Below, piece after piece: positions 49,468 to 57,368 of a stretch of 64,000 nucleotides of DNA. The notes beneath the pieces were generated by a model. The model saw only the letters and a program-made list of their open reading frames with translations. It was not told the DNA's origin and did not search any database. Within the stretch, counting starts at the first letter, position 1, and each line of letters opens with the position of its first letter. Location: positions 62,001-126,000 of the forward strand of contig NZ_FUYM01000007.1 of the NCBI RefSeq assembly GCF_900167915.1. Reading direction: 5' to 3'. A program made the position numbers and the translations under genes. This DNA comes from Rhizorhabdus histidinilytica. GTDB lineage: Bacteria; Pseudomonadota; Alphaproteobacteria; Sphingomonadales; Sphingomonadaceae.

Positions 49468-49648
49468 CGCGTCCTGTCCTCGGGGGCGTCGGCGAGGATG
49501 CTATCTCCGTCCGTCGTGGAGCGCAGCCATCAGGAAAGCTCCATTATCGGCTATGATCCCTCAACCATGAACAGCTCTTCCTTGGGCTGCCCATGCTGCG
49601 GTCATAGAGTAGGCGTCTCACGACCCTGCGGGGAGAAGGGGCCGCCGC

Positions 49649-50887
49649 ATGCCGATTGCCGATCTGCTCGACCGTTTCCGGCCCGGCGCTTCCGTCTACC
49701 TGCCCGGCGCCACCGGCGAGAGCCTCGCGCTGGCGCAGGCGCTGGCGGCCGATCCCGACCGGCTGCGCGGCGTCGAGGTGACGAGTTGCCTGCTGCCCGG
49801 CATGAACGGCGTCGACTATGCCGGGCTCGCGCCCGATGCGCGCCTGACCGTCTTCATGCTGCCCGCCGCCACACGGGAATCCTTCGCGCAAGGGCGGGTA
49901 CGGCTGCTGCCGCTCGCCTATTCGGCGATCGCGCGCCACATCGCCGCCGCCGCGTTCGACGTCGCGATCGCGCACGTCGCGCCGCCCGATGCCGGGGGCC
50001 GCGCGTCGTTCGGCATCGCGGCCGATTTCTCGCCGATCGCCTGGAACGCCGCGCGCCAGCGGATCGCGATCGTCAATCCACACATGCCGTCGATGCGGCG
50101 TGGCTCGTCGATCGCGTTGGCCGAGGCCGATCTCGTGGTGGAGCTCGACGGACCGCTGGTCGAGGTCGCGCCCGCACGGCCCGACGCGACGGCGCGGGCG
50201 ATCGCCGGCCGTGTCGCGGCGCTGATCCCCCACGGCGCGGCGGTGCAGGTCGGCATCGGCGGGGCGCCCGCCGCGCTCTGGGCGGCGCTGGGCGATCATC
50301 GCGGCTTGCGCCTGCGCTCCGGCCTGGCGAGCGAGGAACTGTTGGCCCTGGCCGATCGCGGTGCGCTGGCGTCGGACGGCCATGTCGCCGGCATCGCGGC
50401 GGGGAGCGAGGGCTTCTACCGGACGCTCGCCGATCGCGACCTGATCCGCTTCGCCGACACGCGCGAGACGCACGACGCCGGTCGGATCGGGCGGGAGGAG
50501 CGATTCTTCGCCGCCAATTCCGCGCTCGAGGTCGACCTGTTCGGCCAGGTCAACCTCGAATGGCAGGGCGGCCGGCCGGTCAGTGGCGCCGGCGGAGCGC
50601 CCGATTTCGCGGCGGCAGGGATCGGCTCGCCGGGAGGGCGGTCGATCACGATGCTGCCCGCCACGGCGAAGGGCGGGACGATCAGCCGCATCGTCGCGCG
50701 GCTGTCGAGTCCCTCGGTCTCGCTGCCCCGCAACCTCGCGGACGTGGTGGTCACCGAACATGGCGTCGCCGATCTGCGCCATGCCTCGCTCGACGCGCGG
50801 GCGGAGGCGCTGATCGCGATCGCCGATCCCACGATGCGGGATGTCCTCGCGGAGCAATGGAGGTCGCTGCGCACGGCCATGGCCTGA
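49649..50887 (+). CDS. Acetyl-CoA hydrolase/CoA-transferase family protein
   Basis: A 412-residue family I-type CoA-transferase in a single chain. The C-terminal half holds ANSALEVDLFGQVNLE, with Glu294 as the expected thioester-forming residue, and the family end motif VVTEHGVADLR. The N-terminal half contains the CoA-site loop VQVGIGGAPAALW. Such proteins move CoA between acids (4-hydroxybutyrate, succinate, acetate) or hydrolyse acyl-CoA. A GGGGAGAAGG site precedes ATG 49649. It may recycle CoA from a product of the synthetase/dehydrogenase/hydratase operon without using ATP. It is convergent with the TetR gene. Confidence 0.87.
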   Translation: MPIADLLDRFRPGASVYLPGATGESLALAQALAADPDRLRGVEVTSCLLPGMNGVDYAGLAPDARLTVFMLPAATRESFAQGRVRLLPLAYSAIARHIAAAAFDVAIAHVAPPDAGGRASFGIAADFSPIAWNAARQRIAIVNPHMPSMRRGSSIALAEADLVVELDGPLVEVAPARPDATARAIAGRVAALIPHGAAVQVGIGGAPAALWAALGDHRGLRLRSGLASEELLALADRGALASDGHVAGIAAGSEGFYRTLADRDLIRFADTRETHDAGRIGREERFFAANSALEVDLFGQVNLEWQGGRPVSGAGGAPDFAAAGIGSPGGRSITMLPATAKGGTISRIVARLSSPSVSLPRNLADVVVTEHGVADLRHASLDARAEALIAIADPTMRDVLAEQWRSLRTAMA

Positions 50888-50910
50888 CGGCCCGGACCAT
50901 GCCGCAGCGC

Positions 50911-51651
50911 TCAGGCGCCGGTCGTGCCGTCCTCGGCCTGCCGGGCGCGCCGGCGGGCGGGGCGCTGCTGGCCGGCCGGTTTCGCCGGGCTCTTGCGCGC
51001 GTTCTTCACATCGCGCGGCATGCCGCCCATCAACGCGCTGGCGAGCAGGAAGGCCGTCGTCTCGATCTGGCGGGGGCGCGTCGCCTTGTGCGCGGACGGC
51101 AGGCGAACGAGCGCTGCCGTTCGTTCCAGCATGGCAAGCACGACCGATGCGGTCGATGGCGGGTCGAGCCGCTGGTCGGGCGGCAGGTCCGCCTGGAGCG
51201 CCTCGATCTTTTCCTGCAGCGCGAGGTGGATCGGTTCGACCGCGCGGCGGCGTACGTCGTGGAAGCGCTTGTCGCCCTCGTCGGCGACGAAGTTGCGGAT
51301 GCGCAGCAGCGCATGATGGGTGTCCCAGACCGCCATATAGGCCTGAACGAAAGCCTTGGCCTTGGCCATGACATTGTCGGCCGTCCACTCGGTGGCGAGC
51401 AGCGCCATCAACTCCGGGGTCGCTTGCTGCACTTCCTCGACGACGGCGAGGCCGGCTTCGGCCACGCTCTCGAAATAGAGGTAGAAGGTAGACGAAGATA
51501 CGGCCGCCATCTGTCCAATCTCCGCGACTCGCAGTTCGCGAAGCGGACGGCGCTGCATCAGGTTGGCGGTGGCGGCGACGATCCGGGCTCGGGTCAAAAT
51601 CCCCTTACTGCCCATTTCTTGCCCATAAAGATTCTGTTTCGGCCGTGCCAT
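50911..51651 (-). CDS. TetR family transcriptional regulator
   Basis: A 246-residue regulator. The DNA-binding domain contains RARIVAATANLMQRRPLRELRVAEIGQMAAVSSSTFYLYF, with the F-Y-L-Y-F end of the TetR helix-turn-helix (quoted in part as SSSTFYLYF). The C-terminal 35 residues are very basic (KSPAKPAGQQRPARRRARQ), unusual for the family, and may add non-specific DNA contact. It is divergent from the three-SDR operon, and an interrupted palindrome lies in between. It is therefore the probable repressor of the operon at 51745 and of itself. Confidence 0.9.
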   Translation of the reverse strand: MARPKQNLYGQEMGSKGILTRARIVAATANLMQRRPLRELRVAEIGQMAAVSSSTFYLYFESVAEAGLAVVEEVQQATPELMALLATEWTADNVMAKAKAFVQAYMAVWDTHHALLRIRNFVADEGDKRFHDVRRRAVEPIHLALQEKIEALQADLPPDQRLDPPSTASVVLAMLERTAALVRLPSAHKATRPRQIETTAFLLASALMGGMPRDVKNARKSPAKPAGQQRPARRRARQAEDGTTGA

Positions 51652-51662
51652 AGTGCTCGCGA

Positions 51663-51695
51663 TATCCTGAACGATGCTCCCTCAGCATTAGGATA
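51663..51695. promoter_or_regulatory. Candidate operator of divergent TetR/SDR promoters
   Basis: Outer arms TATCCT (51663-51668) and AGGATA (51690-51695) enclose inner arms ATGCT (51674-51678) and AGCAT (51684-51688). A CTGA/TCAG pair is also embedded. It lies 12 bp upstream of the TetR start, in the 93-bp gap. Confidence 0.45.
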
Positions 51696-51744
51696 AACCG
51701 ACGCCGCGTCAATCGAACCGGTGCATAGGGCAAGGAGTGGTGTC

Positions 51745-52611
51745 TTGGCGGGACCCGAAGACATTCTGCTGACCGATCGGGTCGCCGTGGTGACGGGCGG
51801 CGGCGGCGGCATAGGCCGGGCCTGCGCGCTGCGCCTCGCCGAGTTCGGCGCCGACGTGGTGATCGCCGACATCGTCCCCGAGCGGTGCGAGGAGGCCGCC
51901 GAGCGGGTGCGCGAACGCGGCCGGCGGGCGCTGGCCTTCCCCATCGACATGATGGAAACCGACCGGATCCGCGCGCTGATCGCGGCCGCGGACGAGGCGT
52001 TCGGGCGGATCGACATCCTCGTCAACAATGTCGGCGGGGTCGCCTACAAGCCTTTCCTGGAGCAGAGCGAGCGAAGCTGGCGACGCCACATCGACCTTAA
52101 TTTCGTCAGCATGCTGTGTGCCACGCAGGAAGCCGCGCCGATCATGATCCGGGGTGGCCGGGGCGGATCGATCGTTAACGTGGCATCGATCGAAGCGCTG
52201 CGCGCCGGCCCCAATGTCGCGGTCTATGCAGCATGCAAGGCGGCGATGGTGAGCTTTACCAAGTCGATGGCGCTGGAACTGTCGGGACATGCGATCCGGG
52301 TCAATTGCATCGCGCCCGACCATACGATCACCCCCGGCGGGCGCGGCAACCGGTCGGGGCCGGTCGATCCGGCGACATGGCGGGTGCCGACGCCCGACGA
52401 GGACGACAAGATGCGCCGCGTCATCCCGCTGCTGCGCGAAAGCGAGGATGTCGAATGCGCCGACCTCGTCGTCTACCTCTGCTCGAAAATGGCCTCTTAT
52501 GTGACCGGCGACATCATTCCGGTCGATGGCGGCACCTTCGCGGCTTCGGGCTGGGTGCGGGCGACGACGGGCGTCTGGACTCAGATGGAAGGGCAGCGCC
52601 CCGGGCGCTGA
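51745..52611 (+). CDS. Short-chain dehydrogenase/reductase
   Basis: A 288-residue SDR. TTG 51745 is taken as the start because AAGGAG stands 7 bp before it; GTG 51721 in the same frame has no site. The cofactor motif is TGGGGGIGRA, the second strand ends in IADIVPE (acid, NAD-type), NNVGGV replaces NNAG, and the catalytic Ser is in NVASIEA with Tyr/Lys in YAACK. An insertion near residue 200 (DHTITPGGRGNRSGPVDPA) lengthens the substrate lid. It is first in a four-gene run (three SDRs and an NTF2-like protein) divergent from TetR. Confidence 0.9.
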   Translation: MAGPEDILLTDRVAVVTGGGGGIGRACALRLAEFGADVVIADIVPERCEEAAERVRERGRRALAFPIDMMETDRIRALIAAADEAFGRIDILVNNVGGVAYKPFLEQSERSWRRHIDLNFVSMLCATQEAAPIMIRGGRGGSIVNVASIEALRAGPNVAVYAACKAAMVSFTKSMALELSGHAIRVNCIAPDHTITPGGRGNRSGPVDPATWRVPTPDEDDKMRRVIPLLRESEDVECADLVVYLCSKMASYVTGDIIPVDGGTFAASGWVRATTGVWTQMEGQRPGR

Positions 52612-52627
52612 TCGGGACGAGGGGAAC

Positions 52628-53392
52628 ATGCTGGACCTGAAGGACAAGGTCGTCCTGATCACGGGCGGCGGCGGAGGGCTGGGGGCCGACATGGCGGCGC
52701 TGTGTGCCCGCCTCGGCGCGCGTATCGCCATCGTCGACATCGACGGGACGGCGGCCGGCGCTCGGGCGAGCGAGATCGGCGACGCGGCGCGGGGCTTCGC
52801 CTGCGACATAGCGGACGAGGCGTCGGTTGCGGTGATGGCGCGGGCGGTGCTCGACCGCTTCGGCCGGATCGATGCGCTGGTCAACAACGCCGCGCATACC
52901 GACGTGGCGGGGGACCTCGACCTGCTGTCGACCGACCTCGCCGTCTGGGACAGGACGATGGCGGTCAACCTGCGCGGCAGCCTGCTCGTCTCGCGCGCGC
53001 TGATCCCGGCGATGATCGACGGCGGCGGCGGATCGGTCGTCACCATCGTCTCGCGCCAGGGAGTGGCGCCGCCGCGGTCGGGACGCCGTGTCGCCTATGG
53101 CACGTCGAAGGCGGGACTGATCATGCTCAGCCGGCACATCGCCGTCGCTTATGGCAAGAAGGGAATCCGCAGCAACGCGGTGGCGCCGGGCACGATCCAG
53201 AGCGACCGGATGCTGTCGACACTGAGCCCGGAGCGGTTGGCGCAGTCGCGCGGCAACGTGCTGACGCCCTATCTGGGCGAGCCGGCCGATATTTCCAACA
53301 TCGTCGCCTATCTCGTCAGCGAGGCCGCACGCTATATCACCGGACAGACCATCCAGGTGGACGGCGGCGTCCTGTCCTATCTGCACGAATAG
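52628..53392 (+). CDS. Short-chain dehydrogenase/reductase
   Basis: A 254-residue classical SDR starting at ATG 52628, 16 bp after the previous stop, with GACGAGGGG upstream. The cofactor motif is TGGGGGLGAD, VDIDGT gives the NAD-type acid, NNAAHTD replaces NNAG, and the catalytic residues are Ser in TIVSRQG and Tyr/Lys in YGTSK. It is only distantly related to the SDRs on both sides, so the tandem arrangement is not a recent duplication. Hydroxyl or ketone oxidoreduction in the same pathway is expected. Confidence 0.92.
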   Translation: MLDLKDKVVLITGGGGGLGADMAALCARLGARIAIVDIDGTAAGARASEIGDAARGFACDIADEASVAVMARAVLDRFGRIDALVNNAAHTDVAGDLDLLSTDLAVWDRTMAVNLRGSLLVSRALIPAMIDGGGGSVVTIVSRQGVAPPRSGRRVAYGTSKAGLIMLSRHIAVAYGKKGIRSNAVAPGTIQSDRMLSTLSPERLAQSRGNVLTPYLGEPADISNIVAYLVSEAARYITGQTIQVDGGVLSYLHE

Positions 53393-53414
53393 ACGATCTG
53401 CCCCGCGCCGCGCG

Positions 53415-54287
53415 ATGGAAGAGGAAGCCTTGAGCCAGGACCGTTTCGACCACCACCGTTTCGATCTGTCGGGCCGCGTCGCCATCGTCACCGGCGCGAC
53501 CCAGGGCATGGGCGCGGCCTGCGCCGAGCGCTTCGCCGCAAGTGGAGCGCGGTTGATCCTGACGAGCCGGACCGCATCCGCGCTCGACGCCGTCGCGGCC
53601 GATCTCAATGCACGCTTCGGCGGCCGAGGCGGGGGTGGGGCGATCGCGGCGGCGCTGGCCGGCGACATCGGCGACAAGGCGCATCTGGGCGCATTGGTCG
53701 ATCTCGCGCTGGCGCGGTTCGGTACCGTCACGACCCTGCTCTGTTCGCCCACCATCCGCCCCTGGATCGGCCCCTCGATCGATACGCCGGATGCGGTGCT
53801 GGAAGAACAGCTCACCTATATCTTCCGGAGCCGCTTCTGGTTGTCGAACATGGTGATCCCGCACATGGTCGCGGCGGGCGGCGGATCGTTGATCTACATC
53901 GGCTCAGGCTCGGTGTTCGAAGCCACCACCGAACGATCGAGCGCAACCATCGCCCGCGCCGCCGAATGGCAGATGATGAAGAACTACGCGGCGGAATTTG
54001 GTCGCAGCAACGTTCGCGCCAACACCATCGCGCCGGGCATGGTCGACTCGAGCGGCAGCCAGGCGCTGTTCGCCAGCGCGGCCGGCGCCGAGCGGATCGC
54101 GGGGCTGCCGATGCGGCGCGGCGGCCGGGTCGACGAAATCGCCTCGGTCGCGGCCTTCCTCGCCAGCGACGCGAGTTCCTTCACGACCGGGGCGGTGATC
54201 CCGGTCGACGGCGGACGGCTGCTCCATGCGGTCGACGGCATGCTGACCCAGGCCTATGGCGAAGCCGGCCGGGGGAAGGGCGCATGA
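53415..54287 (+). CDS. SDR family protein with catalytic Tyr replaced by Trp
   Basis: A 290-residue Rossmann-fold protein. The cofactor motif TGATQGMGAA is intact. The Ser strand is YIGSGSVF, but the expected Y-x-x-x-K reads WQMMK: Trp185 replaces the catalytic Tyr while the Lys remains. The NNAG motif is also changed to LCSPTIRP. It may be a non-redox SDR, a binding protein, or an enzyme using another residue. ATG 53415 has no ribosome site; TTG 53430 with GAGGAA in front is a better start. It overlaps the next gene by 4 bp (ATGA), so both products are made together. Confidence 0.85.
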   Translation: MEEEALSQDRFDHHRFDLSGRVAIVTGATQGMGAACAERFAASGARLILTSRTASALDAVAADLNARFGGRGGGGAIAAALAGDIGDKAHLGALVDLALARFGTVTTLLCSPTIRPWIGPSIDTPDAVLEEQLTYIFRSRFWLSNMVIPHMVAAGGGSLIYIGSGSVFEATTERSSATIARAAEWQMMKNYAAEFGRSNVRANTIAPGMVDSSGSQALFASAAGAERIAGLPMRRGGRVDEIASVAAFLASDASSFTTGAVIPVDGGRLLHAVDGMLTQAYGEAGRGKGA

Positions 54288-54751
54288 CGGGTCCCTTTGC
54301 CGGCACCCGCGAGGCGACTCCGGAGCAGCGCGAGGCAGCCCGCCACCTGATCGCCAGGGCCAAGCATCTGAAGGATGCCGAGGACGAGGCCGGCTTCGCC
54401 CAGGTCTGGGCGCACGCCGCGCGGCTGGCGATCACCTCCAACGGCACGGCGGCGCCGGTGATCGAGGGGCGCGATGCGATCATGGCCTTCTATCGGCGCA
54501 ACTGGGCGGCCGGCGCGCATGGGACGGGTGCGGAGCGTGAGACGCATGTCGGCGAGAATCCCTTCGTCGTCGCCCTCGGCGACTATCGGCTGCTGGCCAC
54601 CCACACGGCGATCTTCGCGGCGCGGCGCGGGGTCATGCCGCGGTTGATCGGCTTCGGTGAGTTCCGCGACGAGATCGTGTTCGAGGATGGCGCCTGGCGG
54701 ATCGCCGATCGCCGCTCCTCGCTGCGGCGGCGTCCTCGCAGGTCCGCCTAA
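54284..54751 (+). CDS. NTF2-like (SnoaL-type) protein
   Basis: A 155-residue protein starting at ATG 54284 within the previous stop. Helical N-terminal half (EQREAARHLIARAKHLKDAEDEAGF) and strands ending IVFEDGAWRIADRRSS match the NTF2-like fold; ENPFVVALGDYRLLATHTAIF is the long central strand pair. Such proteins act as small isomerases, dehydratases or binding partners. Tight coupling with the Tyr-less SDR suggests the two act on the same intermediate, possibly as a complex. It is unrelated in detail to the NTF2-like protein at 1304. Confidence 0.7.
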   Translation: MTGPFAGTREATPEQREAARHLIARAKHLKDAEDEAGFAQVWAHAARLAITSNGTAAPVIEGRDAIMAFYRRNWAAGAHGTGAERETHVGENPFVVALGDYRLLATHTAIFAARRGVMPRLIGFGEFRDEIVFEDGAWRIADRRSSLRRRPRRSA

Positions 54752-54904
54752 ATAGCAATAGACGCGTCTTGGATGCGGACCGGCGCCGGAGGTTATGGCT
54801 CCGACTGCTGGACTGGCGGCCATCCGGGTTCGCCGGCCTGCCTAAAAAGAAAAAAGTCCCGAAAGCCCATTCCTGAATGGCCTGCTTCCCTGGGAGGAGA
54901 TAAG

Positions 54905-57304
54905 ATGCTGAAATCCAATTGTCTTTCGTCGCGATCGGCGCTCCGCCTCGCCACCGCGATCGGTTTCGTCGTGGCGCCCGGCACCGCGTTTGCGCAGGCC
55001 GCACCCGCCGAGGAGGCCGCCGCGCCCAGCTCGGGCCTTCAGGACATCGTCGTCACGGCGCGCCGGTCGTCGGAAAGCGCGCAGAATGTGCCCATCGCCA
55101 TCACCACGGTGACGGCCGAGAATCTCCAGCGTCTCAGCGTCCGCGACGTCGTCGACATCCAGAAGGTAACGCCCGGCCTGTTCATATCTTCGCAGAACAC
55201 CGGCGGCCGCGCCAAGCTCACCATTCGTGGGCAGACCGAGGCCGACAGCCGCCTCAGCACCGATGGCTCGGTGGGCGTCTATATCGATGGTGTTCCGCTC
55301 ACGCGCAGCTACGGCCTGCGTTCCAACATGATCGACCTCGCCCAGGTCGAGGTGCTGAAGGGGCCGCAAGGCACGCTGTTCGGCAAGAATACGACCGGCG
55401 GCGCGCTCAATATCACCACCCAGCATCCGACCTACCAGCTCGGCGGCTATGTCGATCTGCTCTACGGTTCCTATGACAACAAGCAGATCGTCGCGGCGCT
55501 CAACCTGCCGATCGTCGACGACAAGCTTGCCGTCCGCGTCGTCGGGCAGCGCATTCATCGTGACGGCTATGGGGAAAATGGCGTCGGCGTCGACGTCGGC
55601 GTCGATCGGGCCTGGTTCGGCCGCGCGCTGGTGCGGGCCGACCCGACCGACGATCTGCACATCCTGCTGTCGGCCGATTATTATAAGCAGAACAACACCA
55701 GCACCAACGTCCTGCTGACCTATAACGGGATGTTGGTGCGCGGTAATTCGGCGACCGGGTCGCTGGGGTCGATCGCTGCACAGCTCGGCCTCGATCCGAC
55801 GTCGGCGGCGGATCGCATGACGGCCTACAACCAGTGGCTGACCTATTTCTCGCGGTCGGGCAACCAGTATAGCGACAGCGGTGACTTCTACGGCAATAGC
55901 GGCACCGGGCCGCTTGTCGACGACGTCAAGCATTATGGTTTCTCGGCGACGATCGAATATGAGGTGGGCGACGTCACCCTCAAGTCGATCTCGGCGCTCC
56001 GCCGCCTCCGGGTGGCGAACGGGCAGGATCTCGATTCCACGCCCTTCGCGATCCAGGAATCGCTCGTCACCACCCGGCAGAAGAACTTCAGCCAGGAATT
56101 TCAGGCCTCGGCGATCGACGGCACCGGCCTCGATTGGCAATTCGGCCTGTTCTACAACAAGGAGACCGGCAACGAAGGCTCGTTCAGCAACGCGCTCAGC
56201 TACGTCAACACCGGCCGGGCGTCGGTGGTCGATGCCGATCTGACCAACAAGTCGAAGGCCGCCTATGCGCAGGCCGTGTATAATTTCGGCGGCGGCGTCC
56301 GCTTCACCGGCGGCCTGCGCTACACCAAGGACGATCGTGCGGTGACGTCGCACAACCGCCGGGACGTCTCCTATGCGAACGCGCCGGTGCCGCCGGTGTC
56401 GCGCAACACCTGCTTCGTCACCGTCGGGGGGGGCTCGATCGATCCGGCGGTCTGCACCTATTCGGCGTCGACCTCTTCCAAGAAGGTGACCTGGCTCGCC
56501 AGCGCCGACTGGCGGCCGATCCCGCAGTTGATGGTCTACGGTTCCTACAGCCGGGGCTATCGCGCCGGCGGCTTCAGCATCCAGGCCGCCAGCTCGGTGC
56601 CCGCGACCGCAGCGGCGCTCGCCGCCAATTTCACGCCCTTCCTTCCGGAGGTGGTCGACAATTTCGAGCTGGGCTTCAAGTCGGACCTGCTCGACCGGCG
56701 GTTGCGCATCAACGGCGCCGTCTTCCGGCAGGATTACCAGAACATCCAGGCGCAGATCCGCGACGCGGTCAACGGCCAGGTCGTTTCGCTGATCCGCAAT
56801 GCCGCCAAGGCGAAACCCTATGGCGGCGAGATCGAGGTGATCGCCCAGGTCACCCCCGAATGGCAGATCAACGGCAGCGCCGCCTATCTCCGGGCCAAAT
56901 ACGATAAATATTTCGCCCTCGACGCGAACGGCAACCTGCAGGATCTGAGCAACCTGTCCTTCCCGGCGCCGAAATGGACCTGGAACGCGGGCACTTCCTA
57001 CACCCTGCCGGTGGCCAACGGCTCGATCGAGTTCAACGCCAACCTGTCCTATCGCAGCCGGGTCAATTTCCGGCCGCAACTTGGCCAGAACGACGCCAGC
57101 GTTTCGCAGCCGGGCTACACGCTGCTCGATGCCCGCATCGCCTACGATATCGATAGCATCGGCCTGAACATTGCCGTGTTCGGCAAGAACCTGACCAAGG
57201 AACGCTATCTCAACGCAGCGACCAACCTGGAATCGCTCGGCTGGAACGTCGGCTTCCCGGGTGATCCGCGCACCTTCGGCGTACAGCTGCGCAAGACCTT
57301 CTGA
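54905..57304 (+). CDS. TonB-dependent receptor
   Basis: A 799-residue outer-membrane transporter. The signal peptide (1-30) ends GTAFA, DIVVTARRSSES is the TonB-box-like segment, VLKGPQGTLFGKNTTGGALN is in the plug, and the barrel ends RTFGVQLRKTF. A GGGAGGAGATAAG site fixes ATG 54905. It follows the SDR/NTF2-like operon by 153 bp and is followed after a strong hairpin by an MFS gene. Outer- and inner-membrane transport steps are thus side by side. Two Cys residues in a barrel segment (NTCFV and AVCTY) may form a loop disulphide. The ligand is unknown. Confidence 0.93.
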   Translation: MLKSNCLSSRSALRLATAIGFVVAPGTAFAQAAPAEEAAAPSSGLQDIVVTARRSSESAQNVPIAITTVTAENLQRLSVRDVVDIQKVTPGLFISSQNTGGRAKLTIRGQTEADSRLSTDGSVGVYIDGVPLTRSYGLRSNMIDLAQVEVLKGPQGTLFGKNTTGGALNITTQHPTYQLGGYVDLLYGSYDNKQIVAALNLPIVDDKLAVRVVGQRIHRDGYGENGVGVDVGVDRAWFGRALVRADPTDDLHILLSADYYKQNNTSTNVLLTYNGMLVRGNSATGSLGSIAAQLGLDPTSAADRMTAYNQWLTYFSRSGNQYSDSGDFYGNSGTGPLVDDVKHYGFSATIEYEVGDVTLKSISALRRLRVANGQDLDSTPFAIQESLVTTRQKNFSQEFQASAIDGTGLDWQFGLFYNKETGNEGSFSNALSYVNTGRASVVDADLTNKSKAAYAQAVYNFGGGVRFTGGLRYTKDDRAVTSHNRRDVSYANAPVPPVSRNTCFVTVGGGSIDPAVCTYSASTSSKKVTWLASADWRPIPQLMVYGSYSRGYRAGGFSIQAASSVPATAAALAANFTPFLPEVVDNFELGFKSDLLDRRLRINGAVFRQDYQNIQAQIRDAVNGQVVSLIRNAAKAKPYGGEIEVIAQVTPEWQINGSAAYLRAKYDKYFALDANGNLQDLSNLSFPAPKWTWNAGTSYTLPVANGSIEFNANLSYRSRVNFRPQLGQNDASVSQPGYTLLDARIAYDIDSIGLNIAVFGKNLTKERYLNAATNLESLGWNVGFPGDPRTFGVQLRKTF

Positions 57305-57313
57305 TCGTCCGGC

Positions 57314-57339
57314 CCCCGCGCGACATGGGTCGCGCGGGG
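57314..57339 (+). terminator. Strong hairpin after TonB receptor
   Basis: CCCCGCGCGAC (57314-57324) and GTCGCGCGGGG (57329-57339) form a perfect 11-bp stem with a 4-nt loop, 9 bp past the receptor stop. There is no U-run. It probably reduces read-through into the MFS gene 30 bp later. Confidence 0.55.
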
Positions 57340-57368
57340 CGGGCAGGGGCCGGGGCGGAACGACGGTG

